Positions 15,845 through 24,310 of a stretch of 64,000 bases of DNA are shown here, in pieces (the first letter of the stretch is position 1; each line of letters starts with the position of its first letter). Under the pieces are notes generated by a model. The model did not search any database. It saw only the letters and a list, made by a program, of their open reading frames with translations, and was not told the origin of the DNA. Where the stretch lies: assembly GCF_026241105.1 (NCBI RefSeq), contig NZ_JAPFFT010000018.1, forward strand, positions 33,103 to 97,102, written 5' to 3'. Position numbers and translations under genes: made by a program. Origin of the DNA: Arthrobacter rhizophilus (GTDB taxonomy: Bacteria; Actinomycetota; Actinomycetes; Actinomycetales; Micrococcaceae).

Positions 15845-16747
15845 TCAGCCCCCGCTTGTCGCCTGCCGCTCGGAGAGCTCCGGGCTCGTCGCCGTTCCCG
15901 CACCAAGCGCCGTTCCCGCACCAAAGCTGCCCAGCAGCTTGAGCGCATCGTCCGACGGCGAACCCGCCTTTGCGGAATAGACGCGCAGGACTTGGTCCGG
16001 GTCCTGCGGCAGGGCCAGATTCTCGAAGTTGAGCTCAATGTCCCCAACTGCGGGGTGATGCAAGCGGACGGTGCCTGCCGAACGGGCCGCCACGCGATGC
16101 CCTGCCCACCATTGGCGGAAATGTTCGCTATTGACAGCGAGCTCGCCCACCAACTGGTTGGCTTGGGGATCATCAGGGTGGCGTCCGGTGTCCGCCCGCA
16201 GGGATCCAGCAGCTTCCGCGGCCACGGTCTTCCAGTCCCGGAACAGTTCCCGCGCCTGTGGATCCAGGATCAGCCAACGCGTGAGGTTTCGCTCGGCGGG
16301 AGGCATGGCGGGGAAATCGGCAAACAGCAAAACCGCCATGCCGTTGGCGCCAAGGACGTCGCTCCGCCGGCCGAGCAAGAGCGCGGGAACGTCGCCCACA
16401 GCATCCAGGAGTTGGCGCAGCGCGGGCCGCACACGCGTAGTGGGAGCCGGTGCTTTGGCGCTCTCCGCACAGTGCTCTAGGAGGTCCATCATGTGCGTGT
16501 GCTCGCTCGAGTCCAGGCGAAGAGCCCGCGACACTGATTCAAGGACCGCCCGGGAAGGATGGATGTGGCGGCCCTGTTCGAGGCGTGTGTAGTAGTCGGT
16601 GCTGACATCGGCCAAGTGGGCGATCTCTTCCCTGCGCAGCCCGGGGACGCGGCGCGCGCTGGACGCTTCCGGCAACCCTGCATCCTCCGGCGACATCCGG
16701 GCACGCATGGCTTTGAGGAATCTTCCAAACTCGGCGCTTTGACCCAT
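15845..16747 (-). CDS. XRE-type regulator with MmyB-like ligand-binding domain
   Basis: A 300-residue regulator. An N-terminal helix-turn-helix (residues about 1-75; FGRFLKAMRARMSPEDAGLP, RRVPGLRREEIAHLADVS, DYYTRLEQGRHIHPS) is followed by a PAS-like MmyB domain (about 95-270), which includes LTRWLILDPQARELFRDW and HFRQWWAGHRV. Such proteins are common in Actinobacteria and often repress a divergent oxidoreductase gene. Here the divergent gene is an aldo-keto reductase, with a 17-bp palindrome between them. The ATG at 16747 fits the family N-terminus better than one 42 bp upstream. Confidence 0.85.
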   Translation of the reverse strand: MGQSAEFGRFLKAMRARMSPEDAGLPEASSARRVPGLRREEIAHLADVSTDYYTRLEQGRHIHPSRAVLESVSRALRLDSSEHTHMMDLLEHCAESAKAPAPTTRVRPALRQLLDAVGDVPALLLGRRSDVLGANGMAVLLFADFPAMPPAERNLTRWLILDPQARELFRDWKTVAAEAAGSLRADTGRHPDDPQANQLVGELAVNSEHFRQWWAGHRVAARSAGTVRLHHPAVGDIELNFENLALPQDPDQVLRVYSAKAGSPSDDALKLLGSFGAGTALGAGTATSPELSERQATSGG

Positions 16748-16792
16748 GCCCCCATTCTTCCCTTCCGGAGGATCCGTTTCTACGGCCAAGGG

Positions 16793-16809
16793 TAGGACTG
16801 CGAGTCCTA
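16793..16809. promoter_or_regulatory. Palindromic operator between the MmyB-like regulator and the aldo-keto reductase operon
   Basis: Perfect 7-bp inverted repeat TAGGACT-GCG-AGTCCTA in the divergent intergenic region. It is the only clear dyad there and probably binds the neighbouring XRE/MmyB-like protein, affecting both directions. Confidence 0.65.
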
Positions 16810-16912
16810 GGAAAAACAGGGGGCGGCAAAACTACTGATTGTTGTGCCGAAAGTGCATAGGCTCGAGAAAGCCAGTCAGGCAATCCACCCAACAGAGACG
16901 AAAGGGCCGGAC

Positions 16913-17758
16913 ATGTCCAACGCTCAGAATTCAACCGTTCCCGGGCTCGTCCTGAACAACTCGGTCACCATCCCGCAGCTCGGCTTCGGCGTCTTCCAGG
17001 TCCCGCCTGCCGAAACCCAGAAGGCCGTGGAGGACGCCCTTGAAGCCGGATACAGGCACATCGACACAGCCGCGGCGTACCGGAACGAATCCGGCGTCGG
17101 TGCCGCGATCAAGGCCTCCGGCATCTCCCGGGAAGAACTCTTCATCACCACCAAACTCCGCAACGGCGAGCAAGGCCGGGCAGCATCAGCGTTCAACCAC
17201 AGCCGTCGCGAACTTGGCCTCGACGTCATCGACCTCTACTTGATCCACTGGCCGGTGCCGTCCCAAGGCCTCTTCGTGGACGCGTGGAAGGCACTGGAAA
17301 AGATCCACGCCGACGGCGGCGCCCGGGCAATCGGCGTCTCCAACTTCCTGCCCGATCACCTCGACACGCTTCTGGCGACCGCCGACGTCGTACCCGCCGT
17401 CAACCAGATCGAACTGCACCCGACGTTCCAGCAGCGAGAGCTGGCGGCGAAGAGCCGCTCGCACGGGATTGCAGTCGAGGCCTATAGCCCGCTTGGCCAG
17501 GGAGCGGACCTGGGGTCTGCCACGGTCACGGACCTTGCCGAAAAGCATCGGGCCACCCCGGCGCAGATCGTGCTGGCCTGGCACCTCGGAACCGGCAACA
17601 TCGTCATCCCCAAGTCCGTCCACCCGGAGCGGATCCGCCAGAACCTCGCAGCCGCATCGTTGCAGCTCACCCCGGAGGAACTGGCAGCAATCAGCGCGCT
17701 CGACGCCGGTGCCCGCCTCGGTGCCGACCCCGCCGTCGCGTCCTTCAGCCAGATGTAA
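16913..17758 (+). CDS. Aldo/keto reductase (2,5-diketo-gluconate reductase-like)
   Basis: A 281-residue NADPH-dependent carbonyl reductase. The catalytic tetrad is visible: Asp and Tyr in HIDTAAAYRNE, Lys in ITTKLRNG, His in DLYLIHWPVP. NADP-binding segments GVSNF and IPKSVHPERIRQN are present. The ATG at 16913 is preceded by AAAGGG; an upstream in-frame ATG at 16844 would read through the promoter region. It is the first gene of a rightward cluster probably controlled by the divergent MmyB-like regulator. Confidence 0.88.
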   Translation: MSNAQNSTVPGLVLNNSVTIPQLGFGVFQVPPAETQKAVEDALEAGYRHIDTAAAYRNESGVGAAIKASGISREELFITTKLRNGEQGRAASAFNHSRRELGLDVIDLYLIHWPVPSQGLFVDAWKALEKIHADGGARAIGVSNFLPDHLDTLLATADVVPAVNQIELHPTFQQRELAAKSRSHGIAVEAYSPLGQGADLGSATVTDLAEKHRATPAQIVLAWHLGTGNIVIPKSVHPERIRQNLAAASLQLTPEELAAISALDAGARLGADPAVASFSQM

Positions 17759-17805
17759 AACGCTCACCAGGAACAAAACCCACCACAGCGTAAGGAACCC
17801 AAACC

Positions 17806-18777
17806 ATGCAGTACACCCACTTGGGCCGCTCAGGCCTTAGCGTCTCCCGCCTGTGCCTCGGAACCATGAACTTCGGCCCGCAGACGGAGGAATCCGCCGC
17901 CCACGCAATTATGGATTCCGCCCTGGACTCCGGCATCAACTTCTTCGACACGGCCAACGTCTACGGCGGCCACGACAACCGCGGCTGGACCGAGGAAATC
18001 ATCGGCCGCTGGTTTGCCAAGGGCGGCGAGCGCCGCGAACGCGTCGTCCTGGCCACCAAGCTCTACGGCACGATGACGGAACGCCCCAACGAGTCCAAGC
18101 TGTCCGCCCTCAACATCCGTCGAGCCTTGGACGCCAGCCTGAAGCGACTGCAAACCGACTACATCGACGTTTACCAGTTCCACCACGTGGACCGGAACAC
18201 GCCGTGGGACGAGATCTGGCAGGCTATCGAGGTTGCTGTCCAGCAGGGCAAAATCCTGTATTCCGGCAGCAGCAACTTCGCCGGCTGGCACATCGCCCAG
18301 GCCCAGGAAGCGGCGGCGCGGCGCAGCTACAACGGACTCGTGAGCGAGCAGTCCATCTACAACCTGCTCACCCGCAACGTCGAACTGGAGGTCATCCCGG
18401 CGGCCCAGCAGTACGGCCTCGGGCTGATCCCGTGGTCGCCGCTTCACGGCGGGCTGTTGGGCGGGGTTCTGAAGAAAGAGCGCGACGGCGTCCGGCGCCT
18501 TGAGGGGCGTGCGGCCGAGACCCTGAAAAAGCACGAAGAGCAGATCCGCCAGTATGAGGACCTCGCCGACGACCTTGGCCACGAGCCGGGCGATGTGGCG
18601 CTGGCCTGGTTGCTGCACCAGCCGGCCGTGACCGCACCGATCGTGGGTCCGCGCACGCAGGAGCAGTTGGACGCTGCCATCAGGGCTTTGGATGTCACCC
18701 TCGACGCCGATGCGCTCAAGCGGCTCGACGACATCTTCCCGGGCCACCGGACCGCGCCGGAAGACTACGCGTGGTGA
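17806..18777 (+). CDS. Aldo/keto reductase (YhdN/Kv-beta-like group)
   Basis: A 323-residue aldo/keto reductase of the group that includes L-glyceraldehyde 3-phosphate reductases. Features are MQYTHLGRSGLSVSRLCLGT, Asp/Tyr in FFDTANVYGG, Lys in LATKLYG, the YQFHHVDRNTP histidine pair, YSGSSNFAGW, and IPWSPLHGGLL for cofactor binding. It has low similarity to the two other reductases in the cluster. An AAGGA site precedes the ATG. The last codons overlap the GTG start of the epimerase-like gene. Confidence 0.88.
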   Translation: MQYTHLGRSGLSVSRLCLGTMNFGPQTEESAAHAIMDSALDSGINFFDTANVYGGHDNRGWTEEIIGRWFAKGGERRERVVLATKLYGTMTERPNESKLSALNIRRALDASLKRLQTDYIDVYQFHHVDRNTPWDEIWQAIEVAVQQGKILYSGSSNFAGWHIAQAQEAAARRSYNGLVSEQSIYNLLTRNVELEVIPAAQQYGLGLIPWSPLHGGLLGGVLKKERDGVRRLEGRAAETLKKHEEQIRQYEDLADDLGHEPGDVALAWLLHQPAVTAPIVGPRTQEQLDAAIRALDVTLDADALKRLDDIFPGHRTAPEDYAW

Positions 18778-19778
18778 CTTCAGCCCCATTGCGCCTGCTG
18801 TTCATCGGCGGGACCGGGACCATCAGCGCGGCGGCGGCGAAGCTCGCCGTCGCGCTGGGTCACCGGCTCACGGTCCTCAACCGCGGACTGACCTCGGACA
18901 GGGCCCTACCGGCAGAAACCGAACTGCTCCGGGCCGATATCCGCAACGCCGCCGAGGTGTCGGAGGTGCTGAACGGACGCGAGTTCGACGTCGTCGCGGA
19001 CTTCATCTCTTTCACCCCAGAGCACGTCTCGGCCGCGATCGAGCTGTTCCGGGGCCGGACCGGTCAGTACGTGTTCATCAGCTCGGCGTCGGCCTACCAA
19101 AAGCCGCCCGCCCACTTGCCGATCCTTGAGTCGACCCCGTTAAGAAACCCGTTCTGGAAGTACTCGCAGGACAAGATCGCGTGCGAGGACCTCCTCGTGC
19201 GGGCCTATCGGGAAGAGGGATTCCCCGTCACCATCGTCCGGCCCTCGCATACCTATGACCGCGCTCGGATCGCCTTGCTGGGCGGTTGGACGGACATCCA
19301 TCGCATGCGGGAGGGGCTGCCGGTGATCGTCCACGGTGACGGTACCTCGCTATGGACCCTCACCCACACGGATGACTTTGCGGTGGCCTTCGTGGGACTC
19401 CTCGGCCGGCCGCAGGCTGTGGGGGAAAGCTACACCATCACCTCGGACGAAGCGCTCCCCTGGGACCAGGTCTACCGGCTCTTCGCCACGGCAGCAGGGG
19501 CCCCGGAACCCGAACTGGTGCACATCGCCTCGGAGACCATTGCCGCGCACTACCCGGAGCTTGGGCCCGGGCTTCTGGGGGACAGGTCCCACTCCGTGGT
19601 GTTCGACAACACCAAGGTCAAAACCCTGGTGCCTTGGTATCGGGCAGAAATCCCGTTCGCCGCAGGCGCGCGGGAGATCGTCCGGTGGCATGATGAACAT
19701 CCAGGCATCAAGCACGTGGACCAGGACTTCATGAAACTCAGTGACCAACTGGTCCAATGGGCACGGAGGCCGATTTAG
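18771..19778 (+). CDS. NAD-dependent epimerase/dehydratase (extended SDR)
   Basis: A 335-residue extended short-chain dehydrogenase. The N-terminal nucleotide-binding motif is FIGGTGTISAAAAKLA and the active-site region has FISSASAYQKPP and a YSQDKIACED helix that supplies Tyr and Lys. The YxxxK motif reads Y-S-Q-D-K, as in UDP-sugar epimerases. The first GTG (18771) or the next one (18774) is the start; both overlap the preceding gene's stop. Substrate is unknown; a sugar nucleotide or sugar acid is possible. Confidence 0.8.
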   Translation: MVTSAPLRLLFIGGTGTISAAAAKLAVALGHRLTVLNRGLTSDRALPAETELLRADIRNAAEVSEVLNGREFDVVADFISFTPEHVSAAIELFRGRTGQYVFISSASAYQKPPAHLPILESTPLRNPFWKYSQDKIACEDLLVRAYREEGFPVTIVRPSHTYDRARIALLGGWTDIHRMREGLPVIVHGDGTSLWTLTHTDDFAVAFVGLLGRPQAVGESYTITSDEALPWDQVYRLFATAAGAPEPELVHIASETIAAHYPELGPGLLGDRSHSVVFDNTKVKTLVPWYRAEIPFAAGAREIVRWHDEHPGIKHVDQDFMKLSDQLVQWARRPI

Positions 19779-19797
19779 GAACCGAAAGGACAGGACC

Positions 19798-20628
19798 ATG
19801 GCACTTGCTCCGACCGTCAGGCTCAATGACGGCAACGCCATTCCGCAGATCGGCCTCGGAACCTGGCCGCTCGACGACGCCGAGGTAGCCGCGGCGGTGG
19901 TGTCCGCCGTCGAACTTGGCTACCGGCATGTCGACACGGCCTACCGCTACGGTAACGAGGCCGGCGTCGGGCAAGGCGTGCGGGACTGCGGCATCCCGCG
20001 CGAGGAACTGTTCATCACCACCAAGCTGGACGGCACCTACCAAGGCCGCGATCGCGCCGTGGATGGGCTTGAGAGCTCCCTCAAACGCCTCGGGCTGGAC
20101 TACGTGGACCTCTTGCTGATCCATTGGCCGCTCCCCCAACGGAACGAGTTCATCTCCACCTGGGAGACTTTCGAGCGGCTCCAGGCCGAGGGGAAGGCGC
20201 GATCGATCGGTGTGTCCAACTTCAAGCCCTCGCACCTCGAGCGGCTTCTGGAGGAAACCTCGGTGGTGCCTGCCGTCAACCAAATCCAGATCTCACCATC
20301 CATCACGCGGATCGACGAGCGGGCCTTCAACGGCAACCACGGCATCGCAACGGAGTCGTACAGCCCGTTGGGAGCCGGGCGGGATCTCCTGAATGCTCCG
20401 GTCCTGGCCGCGATCGCGCGGAAACACGGAAAGACCCCCGGACAGGTTGTGCTGCGCTGGCACGTCCAGGAAGGTCTCGTGGCCATCCCGAAGTCCGCTA
20501 ATCCGCTGCGCATGAAGGAAAACCTCGACGTGTTCGGCTTTGCCTTGGACCATGAAGACATGTCGGCGATCGCCACGTTGGACGCTGGTGCCGACGCCGG
20601 CGTCGACTCGGACGTGCAAGGACACTGA
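19798..20628 (+). CDS. Aldo/keto reductase
   Basis: A 276-residue paralogue of the first reductase in this cluster, with Asp/Tyr in HVDTAYRYGNE, Lys in ITTKLDG, His in LLLIHWPLP, GVSNFKPSHL and IPKSANPLRMKEN. GAAAGGACAGG lies just before the ATG at 19798; an in-frame ATG at 19741 lies inside the preceding gene. Three aldo/keto reductases from two subgroups in one unit suggest stepwise reduction of related carbonyl compounds or general aldehyde detoxification. Confidence 0.87.
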   Translation: MALAPTVRLNDGNAIPQIGLGTWPLDDAEVAAAVVSAVELGYRHVDTAYRYGNEAGVGQGVRDCGIPREELFITTKLDGTYQGRDRAVDGLESSLKRLGLDYVDLLLIHWPLPQRNEFISTWETFERLQAEGKARSIGVSNFKPSHLERLLEETSVVPAVNQIQISPSITRIDERAFNGNHGIATESYSPLGAGRDLLNAPVLAAIARKHGKTPGQVVLRWHVQEGLVAIPKSANPLRMKENLDVFGFALDHEDMSAIATLDAGADAGVDSDVQGH

Positions 20629-20663
20629 CGCAGGTTTACTCCATCACCAACACTGAGGACGGC

Positions 20664-21734
20664 ATGGCAGAAAACATCGACGGAACGCTCACCTGGGCGG
20701 GCTCCTACACAGCCGACAGCAACGGGAACGGAACGGGCATTGGTGCCATTGCCGCCGGTGATTACGGAAGCGTTAGTTGGCTGGGCACCGCCGTCGAAGC
20801 GCCGTCGCCGTCGTTCCTTGCCGTACACCCCACCCTGCCCGTGGTCTATGCGGTAGCCGAGGCCGCTCAAACGGTCCGCGCGTACCGAAGGACTGGGCCC
20901 TTCGGCCTCGAGCCTCTGGGCGAAGCCTGGCCCGCGGGCGCCGCCGCCTGCCACGTCGCCGTGGACCCGGACGGCCGCTTCATCGTGGTTGCCTGCTGGG
21001 GTGATGGCAACGTTCTGCTCTACGGGCTCGACGACGACGGCGGCATCACCTCGCGCTTTGCCGCTCCACCGGCGAAGGATCCGCACGCGGGCGTCGACGG
21101 CGGCATCGACATCGCCACGGGCGGCACACGGGTGAGCCGCGCCCACGCGAGCCTCATGCTCAACGACGGCCGGATCATGACCACGGACCTCGGCTTCGAC
21201 CTCGTGCGGGTGTGGAACTACTTCCCCGACACCGGCTTGCTCCCCGACCACCAAGTCGCTCTCCCTATGGGCAGCGGCCCGCGGCACTTGGTCCAGCACC
21301 CCTCCGCGGATGCCGTATTCATCGTGACCGAGTACTCCATCGAAGTGGCGCTGCTGCTCCCCGGCGCGGACGGCCGCTTTGTGCTCCACAGTCGCGGTCC
21401 TGCGACGGCCGGCGGCGCTTCCGACGGCGATGCAGCCGCCGAAATCGCGCTGTCCCCGAACAATCGCTTCGTCTACACGGGCATCCGCGGCTCCAACCGG
21501 ATCTCGGTGCTGGCCGTCGAAGGCAGCGGAACCCGGCTCCGCCCCGTAGCTGACGTGCCCAGCGGAGGAGCCTGGCCCCGCCACCATCTGGTCCGCGACG
21601 GCTGGCTCCACGTGGCGCACGAGCGTTCCAACCAAGTCACCACGTTCGCACTGGACCCCGCCACCGGCATCCCGGGCGAGGTCCTGGACCAGTTGGCAAC
21701 GGGCTCGCCGACGGCCTTGGTCGCGGCGCACTAA
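20664..21734 (+). CDS. Lactonase family beta-propeller (6-phosphogluconolactonase type)
   Basis: A 356-residue seven-bladed beta-propeller of the lactonase/6-phosphogluconolactonase (YbhE) family. Typical blade motifs are AVHPTLPVVYAVAE, HVAVDPDGRFIVVA, GSGPRHLVQHPSADAVFIV and ALSPNNRFVYTGIRGSN. No signal peptide is seen. It ends the reductase cluster, with a 35-bp gap after the third reductase. Lactone hydrolysis next to sugar-type reductases is a sensible combination, but the substrate is inferred. Confidence 0.82.
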   Translation: MAENIDGTLTWAGSYTADSNGNGTGIGAIAAGDYGSVSWLGTAVEAPSPSFLAVHPTLPVVYAVAEAAQTVRAYRRTGPFGLEPLGEAWPAGAAACHVAVDPDGRFIVVACWGDGNVLLYGLDDDGGITSRFAAPPAKDPHAGVDGGIDIATGGTRVSRAHASLMLNDGRIMTTDLGFDLVRVWNYFPDTGLLPDHQVALPMGSGPRHLVQHPSADAVFIVTEYSIEVALLLPGADGRFVLHSRGPATAGGASDGDAAAEIALSPNNRFVYTGIRGSNRISVLAVEGSGTRLRPVADVPSGGAWPRHHLVRDGWLHVAHERSNQVTTFALDPATGIPGEVLDQLATGSPTALVAAH

Positions 21735-21749
21735 CCCGGCTAATCCACA

Positions 21750-21796
21750 CGTGAGGTCTCGCCCCTTTCGCGCGCCCAAAGGGGCGAGACCTCACG
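21750..21796. terminator. Very strong bidirectional terminator
   Basis: 19-bp perfect stem (21750-21768 with 21778-21796), nine-base loop, between the convergent lactonase and malQ genes. The arms end in TTT and begin with AAA at the loop side rather than the base, so it may also be a mobile-type inverted repeat. Confidence 0.75.
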
Positions 21797-21811
21797 ACTC
21801 GATGGTGGTGA

Positions 21812-24022
21812 CTAGCCCCGCACTGCCTCGTCAACAGCCGCCAGCAAGGAATTGAACCGCGGATTCGCGTCGAGGTCATCAATCAGCACCGCACGGCCGC
21901 GTTCGTCGGCTAGTGGCACCTGCCAGTTGGGATAGACCTCGGAGGTCGTGCCCGGCTGATTCTGCACCCTCCGTTCCCCCACGGCATCCACCAGCGCAAC
22001 GCCCAACAACACTGAAGGTGCGTGTGCCAGCAGCCGATGCAACGCCTCGATGACCTGTTCCTCCCCAAGCGTCGGAGCTCCGTCGGCTCCGCCGCCGCGG
22101 GGAGGCAGCAGGCCGCGTTCGCGCAGCAACCCCATCATCTTGTCCAAGGTGGCCTCGTGCTCGGCCCGTTCCTCGGCCACGCTTCGTTCAAGCAAGCCCA
22201 GCTGGCCTCGGAGTTCCACGTGGTCGCCGGCGAGATACCCGGCGGTCGGCGGCAGGTCGTGGGTGTTGACGCTCGCGAGGGCCTGCGTTCGGTACAGTTC
22301 GGGCGGCAGGGGCGAGTCGCCGTCGTACTCGAACCACAGGATCGATGTGCCCAAGATGCCGCGCGCCGCAAGGTAGTCCCGAACCCAAGGTTCGAAGACG
22401 CCCAAGTCTTCGCCGATGACCACAGCGCCGGCACGGTGGGCTTCAAGGGCCAGGATGCCGATGAGGGCCTCGTGGTCGTAGCGGACGTAGGCGCCGTCGC
22501 GAGCGGAGTTGCCGGCGGGCACCCACCACAAGCGGAACAGCCCAAGGATGTGGTCCACACGGATTCCGCCCGCGTGGCGAAGGACGGTGGAGAGCATCGC
22601 GCGCAAAGGCGCGTAGCCCGCCTCGGCCAAACGGACTGGGTGCCACGGCGGCTGGTTCCAGTTCTGGCCGAGCTGGTTGTACATGTCCGGCGGTGCGCCC
22701 ACGCTGACTCCCGGCGCGAAGCTGCTGCGCAAAGTCCAGGCATCGGCGCTGCTGAGGTCCGCGCCGACGGCGAGATCGTGGACCACTCCCAGCCGCATGC
22801 CGGAACGCTTCGCCGCGGCCTGGGCCGATTCGAGCTGCTCATCACAGATCCACTGAAGCCAACGGTGGAAACCAATCCGATCGGCCAAAGCCTGACGCAT
22901 CGACTCAACTTTGGGCGAGCCGAGCGTGGCGGTGGGGTCCTGCCAGAAGGGGTCGTCCGGCGATCGGTCCTCGCGGATGGCGCACCAAAGCGCAAAATCG
23001 TCCAAGCCCGGGCCGGCCTCACGGCAGAATTCCTCGAAGGAGCGCTGCCGGGCCGGAGAAAGCTTGACCGTGTGAAGGAGTTCCAGGGCAGCGAGCTTGG
23101 CGGCGAAGATCTGGTCCCGGTCGAGCCGTTCCGCGTCCTTGTTGAGCGCATGGACGTGATCCAACAGCCGATCCACCGTGGCGCGCTTCCGGGCCTTCAC
23201 ATATGCCAATTCGGGAATGGCTTCCACGCGGATGTAGAGCGGGTTGAAGAATCGCCTGGTTGAGGGAGAATACGGCGACGCTTGGACCGGCGGCACAGGA
23301 TCCGCAGCATGCAGGGGATTCACCAGGACGTAGTCGGCCCCACGTGCGCCGGCCAAAGACGCCAAATCCGCCAGGTCCGCGAAGTCTCCGATGCCCCACG
23401 AGCGCTTGGAGCGTACCGAGTACAGCTGCGTGGCGAGTCCCCAGCCGCGCCGTTCCTCGAGCTGTGCCGCCGTCTGCAATTTGACCGGAACCACGGCGAG
23501 CGTGGCGGTGGCCGTCACGCCGTCGGACTCAGCCGTGAGCGAATGCCAACCGAGCGGCAAACCGGCGGGCACCTCAAACGTGGCACGGCCGGTGGGCACG
23601 CCGTCTACGTCACGCGGCGGCGCCCAGTCCTCCTGTTGGGCGGCCGCGAGTTCCGTCCCGTTCTCGAGCGAGATCGTCAGGCGCGCCGGCGAACCGTCGC
23701 GGACGTGCACGTGTACAGCCGCCGTCGTTCCCTCTTGGACGACGACGGCGGGCGGCAGCGTCCGCCGCCACGGCGCCAGTTCGGCTTCCACAAGGGCAGC
23801 CTCGATCTGACTGTTGGAATCCGCTGCTACCCCCAGGGCGGCCAGTACTTGGATCAAGGTGGTTGGCGAAACGTTGTGCTGCAGCCCATCCCAACCGTGG
23901 AAAGATGTCCCGACGCCATGAGCGTCCGCGAGCCGGTGAAGCAGTTCTTCGTCGGTGGCGGCGTCCAGATTGCCCGTTGTTGGCTGGGTCACGGTGTCCT
24001 GCTGGATGGGAGTGTTGGTCAT
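21812..24022 (-). CDS. malQ: 4-alpha-glucanotransferase
   Basis: A 736-residue GH77 amylomaltase, which transfers maltodextrin segments during maltose and glycogen metabolism. The N-terminal extension (about residues 1-170, with a beta-sandwich part) is typical of actinobacterial MalQ. The catalytic domain shows GIGDFADL, NPLHAADPV, the nucleophile aspartate in GGIRVDHILGLFRLWW, the acid glutamate in VVIGEDLGV, and the third acid in NTHDLPPTAGYL. The ATG at 24022 is preferred over one at 24091, which would add a cysteine/histidine-rich leader and has no ribosome site. It is monocistronic. Confidence 0.93.
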   Translation of the reverse strand: MTNTPIQQDTVTQPTTGNLDAATDEELLHRLADAHGVGTSFHGWDGLQHNVSPTTLIQVLAALGVAADSNSQIEAALVEAELAPWRRTLPPAVVVQEGTTAAVHVHVRDGSPARLTISLENGTELAAAQQEDWAPPRDVDGVPTGRATFEVPAGLPLGWHSLTAESDGVTATATLAVVPVKLQTAAQLEERRGWGLATQLYSVRSKRSWGIGDFADLADLASLAGARGADYVLVNPLHAADPVPPVQASPYSPSTRRFFNPLYIRVEAIPELAYVKARKRATVDRLLDHVHALNKDAERLDRDQIFAAKLAALELLHTVKLSPARQRSFEEFCREAGPGLDDFALWCAIREDRSPDDPFWQDPTATLGSPKVESMRQALADRIGFHRWLQWICDEQLESAQAAAKRSGMRLGVVHDLAVGADLSSADAWTLRSSFAPGVSVGAPPDMYNQLGQNWNQPPWHPVRLAEAGYAPLRAMLSTVLRHAGGIRVDHILGLFRLWWVPAGNSARDGAYVRYDHEALIGILALEAHRAGAVVIGEDLGVFEPWVRDYLAARGILGTSILWFEYDGDSPLPPELYRTQALASVNTHDLPPTAGYLAGDHVELRGQLGLLERSVAEERAEHEATLDKMMGLLRERGLLPPRGGGADGAPTLGEEQVIEALHRLLAHAPSVLLGVALVDAVGERRVQNQPGTTSEVYPNWQVPLADERGRAVLIDDLDANPRFNSLLAAVDEAVRG

Positions 24023-24178
24023 GTCCGCCTCGTCTGCAATGTGATTCGTCCGAAGGTGCATACCGCCCCACGTGCAACACGAGTGAGGCAACTGGTTCCG
24101 ATTATTGCAGGGTGGCCGGGGCCGTCACAGTTATTCCGACAGCATGACGCTCGTCCCCCAACGGCCGCTCATATGATG

Positions 24179-24279
24179 TGAGCGAGGGTCCCGCCAAACC
24201 GCCATAAGTGAGAGAGCGTCAGGAACCCCCAACCCTCGCTCACATATAGGCCCCCAGACCCGAACGCTCGCTCACATAC
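24179..24279. repeat. Array 4 of the TGAGCGAGCGT periodic repeat, with inverted halves
   Basis: Two forward copies (TGAGCGAGGGT at 24179, TGAGAGAGCGT at 24209) are followed by two inverted copies (ending at 24242 and 24274, 32 bp apart). This array lies between divergent genes (malQ and the PHP gene), unlike the convergent positions of the others, so it may sit within promoter DNA. Confidence 0.8.
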
Positions 24280-24310
24280 GCCCGAGCGCAGCGTGGTACA
24301 TCATTGAGCT

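Noticed and set aside
20100..21779. 559-codon antisense frame over the reductase and lactonase genes
   Set aside because: Covers two well-supported genes; no family similarity visible.
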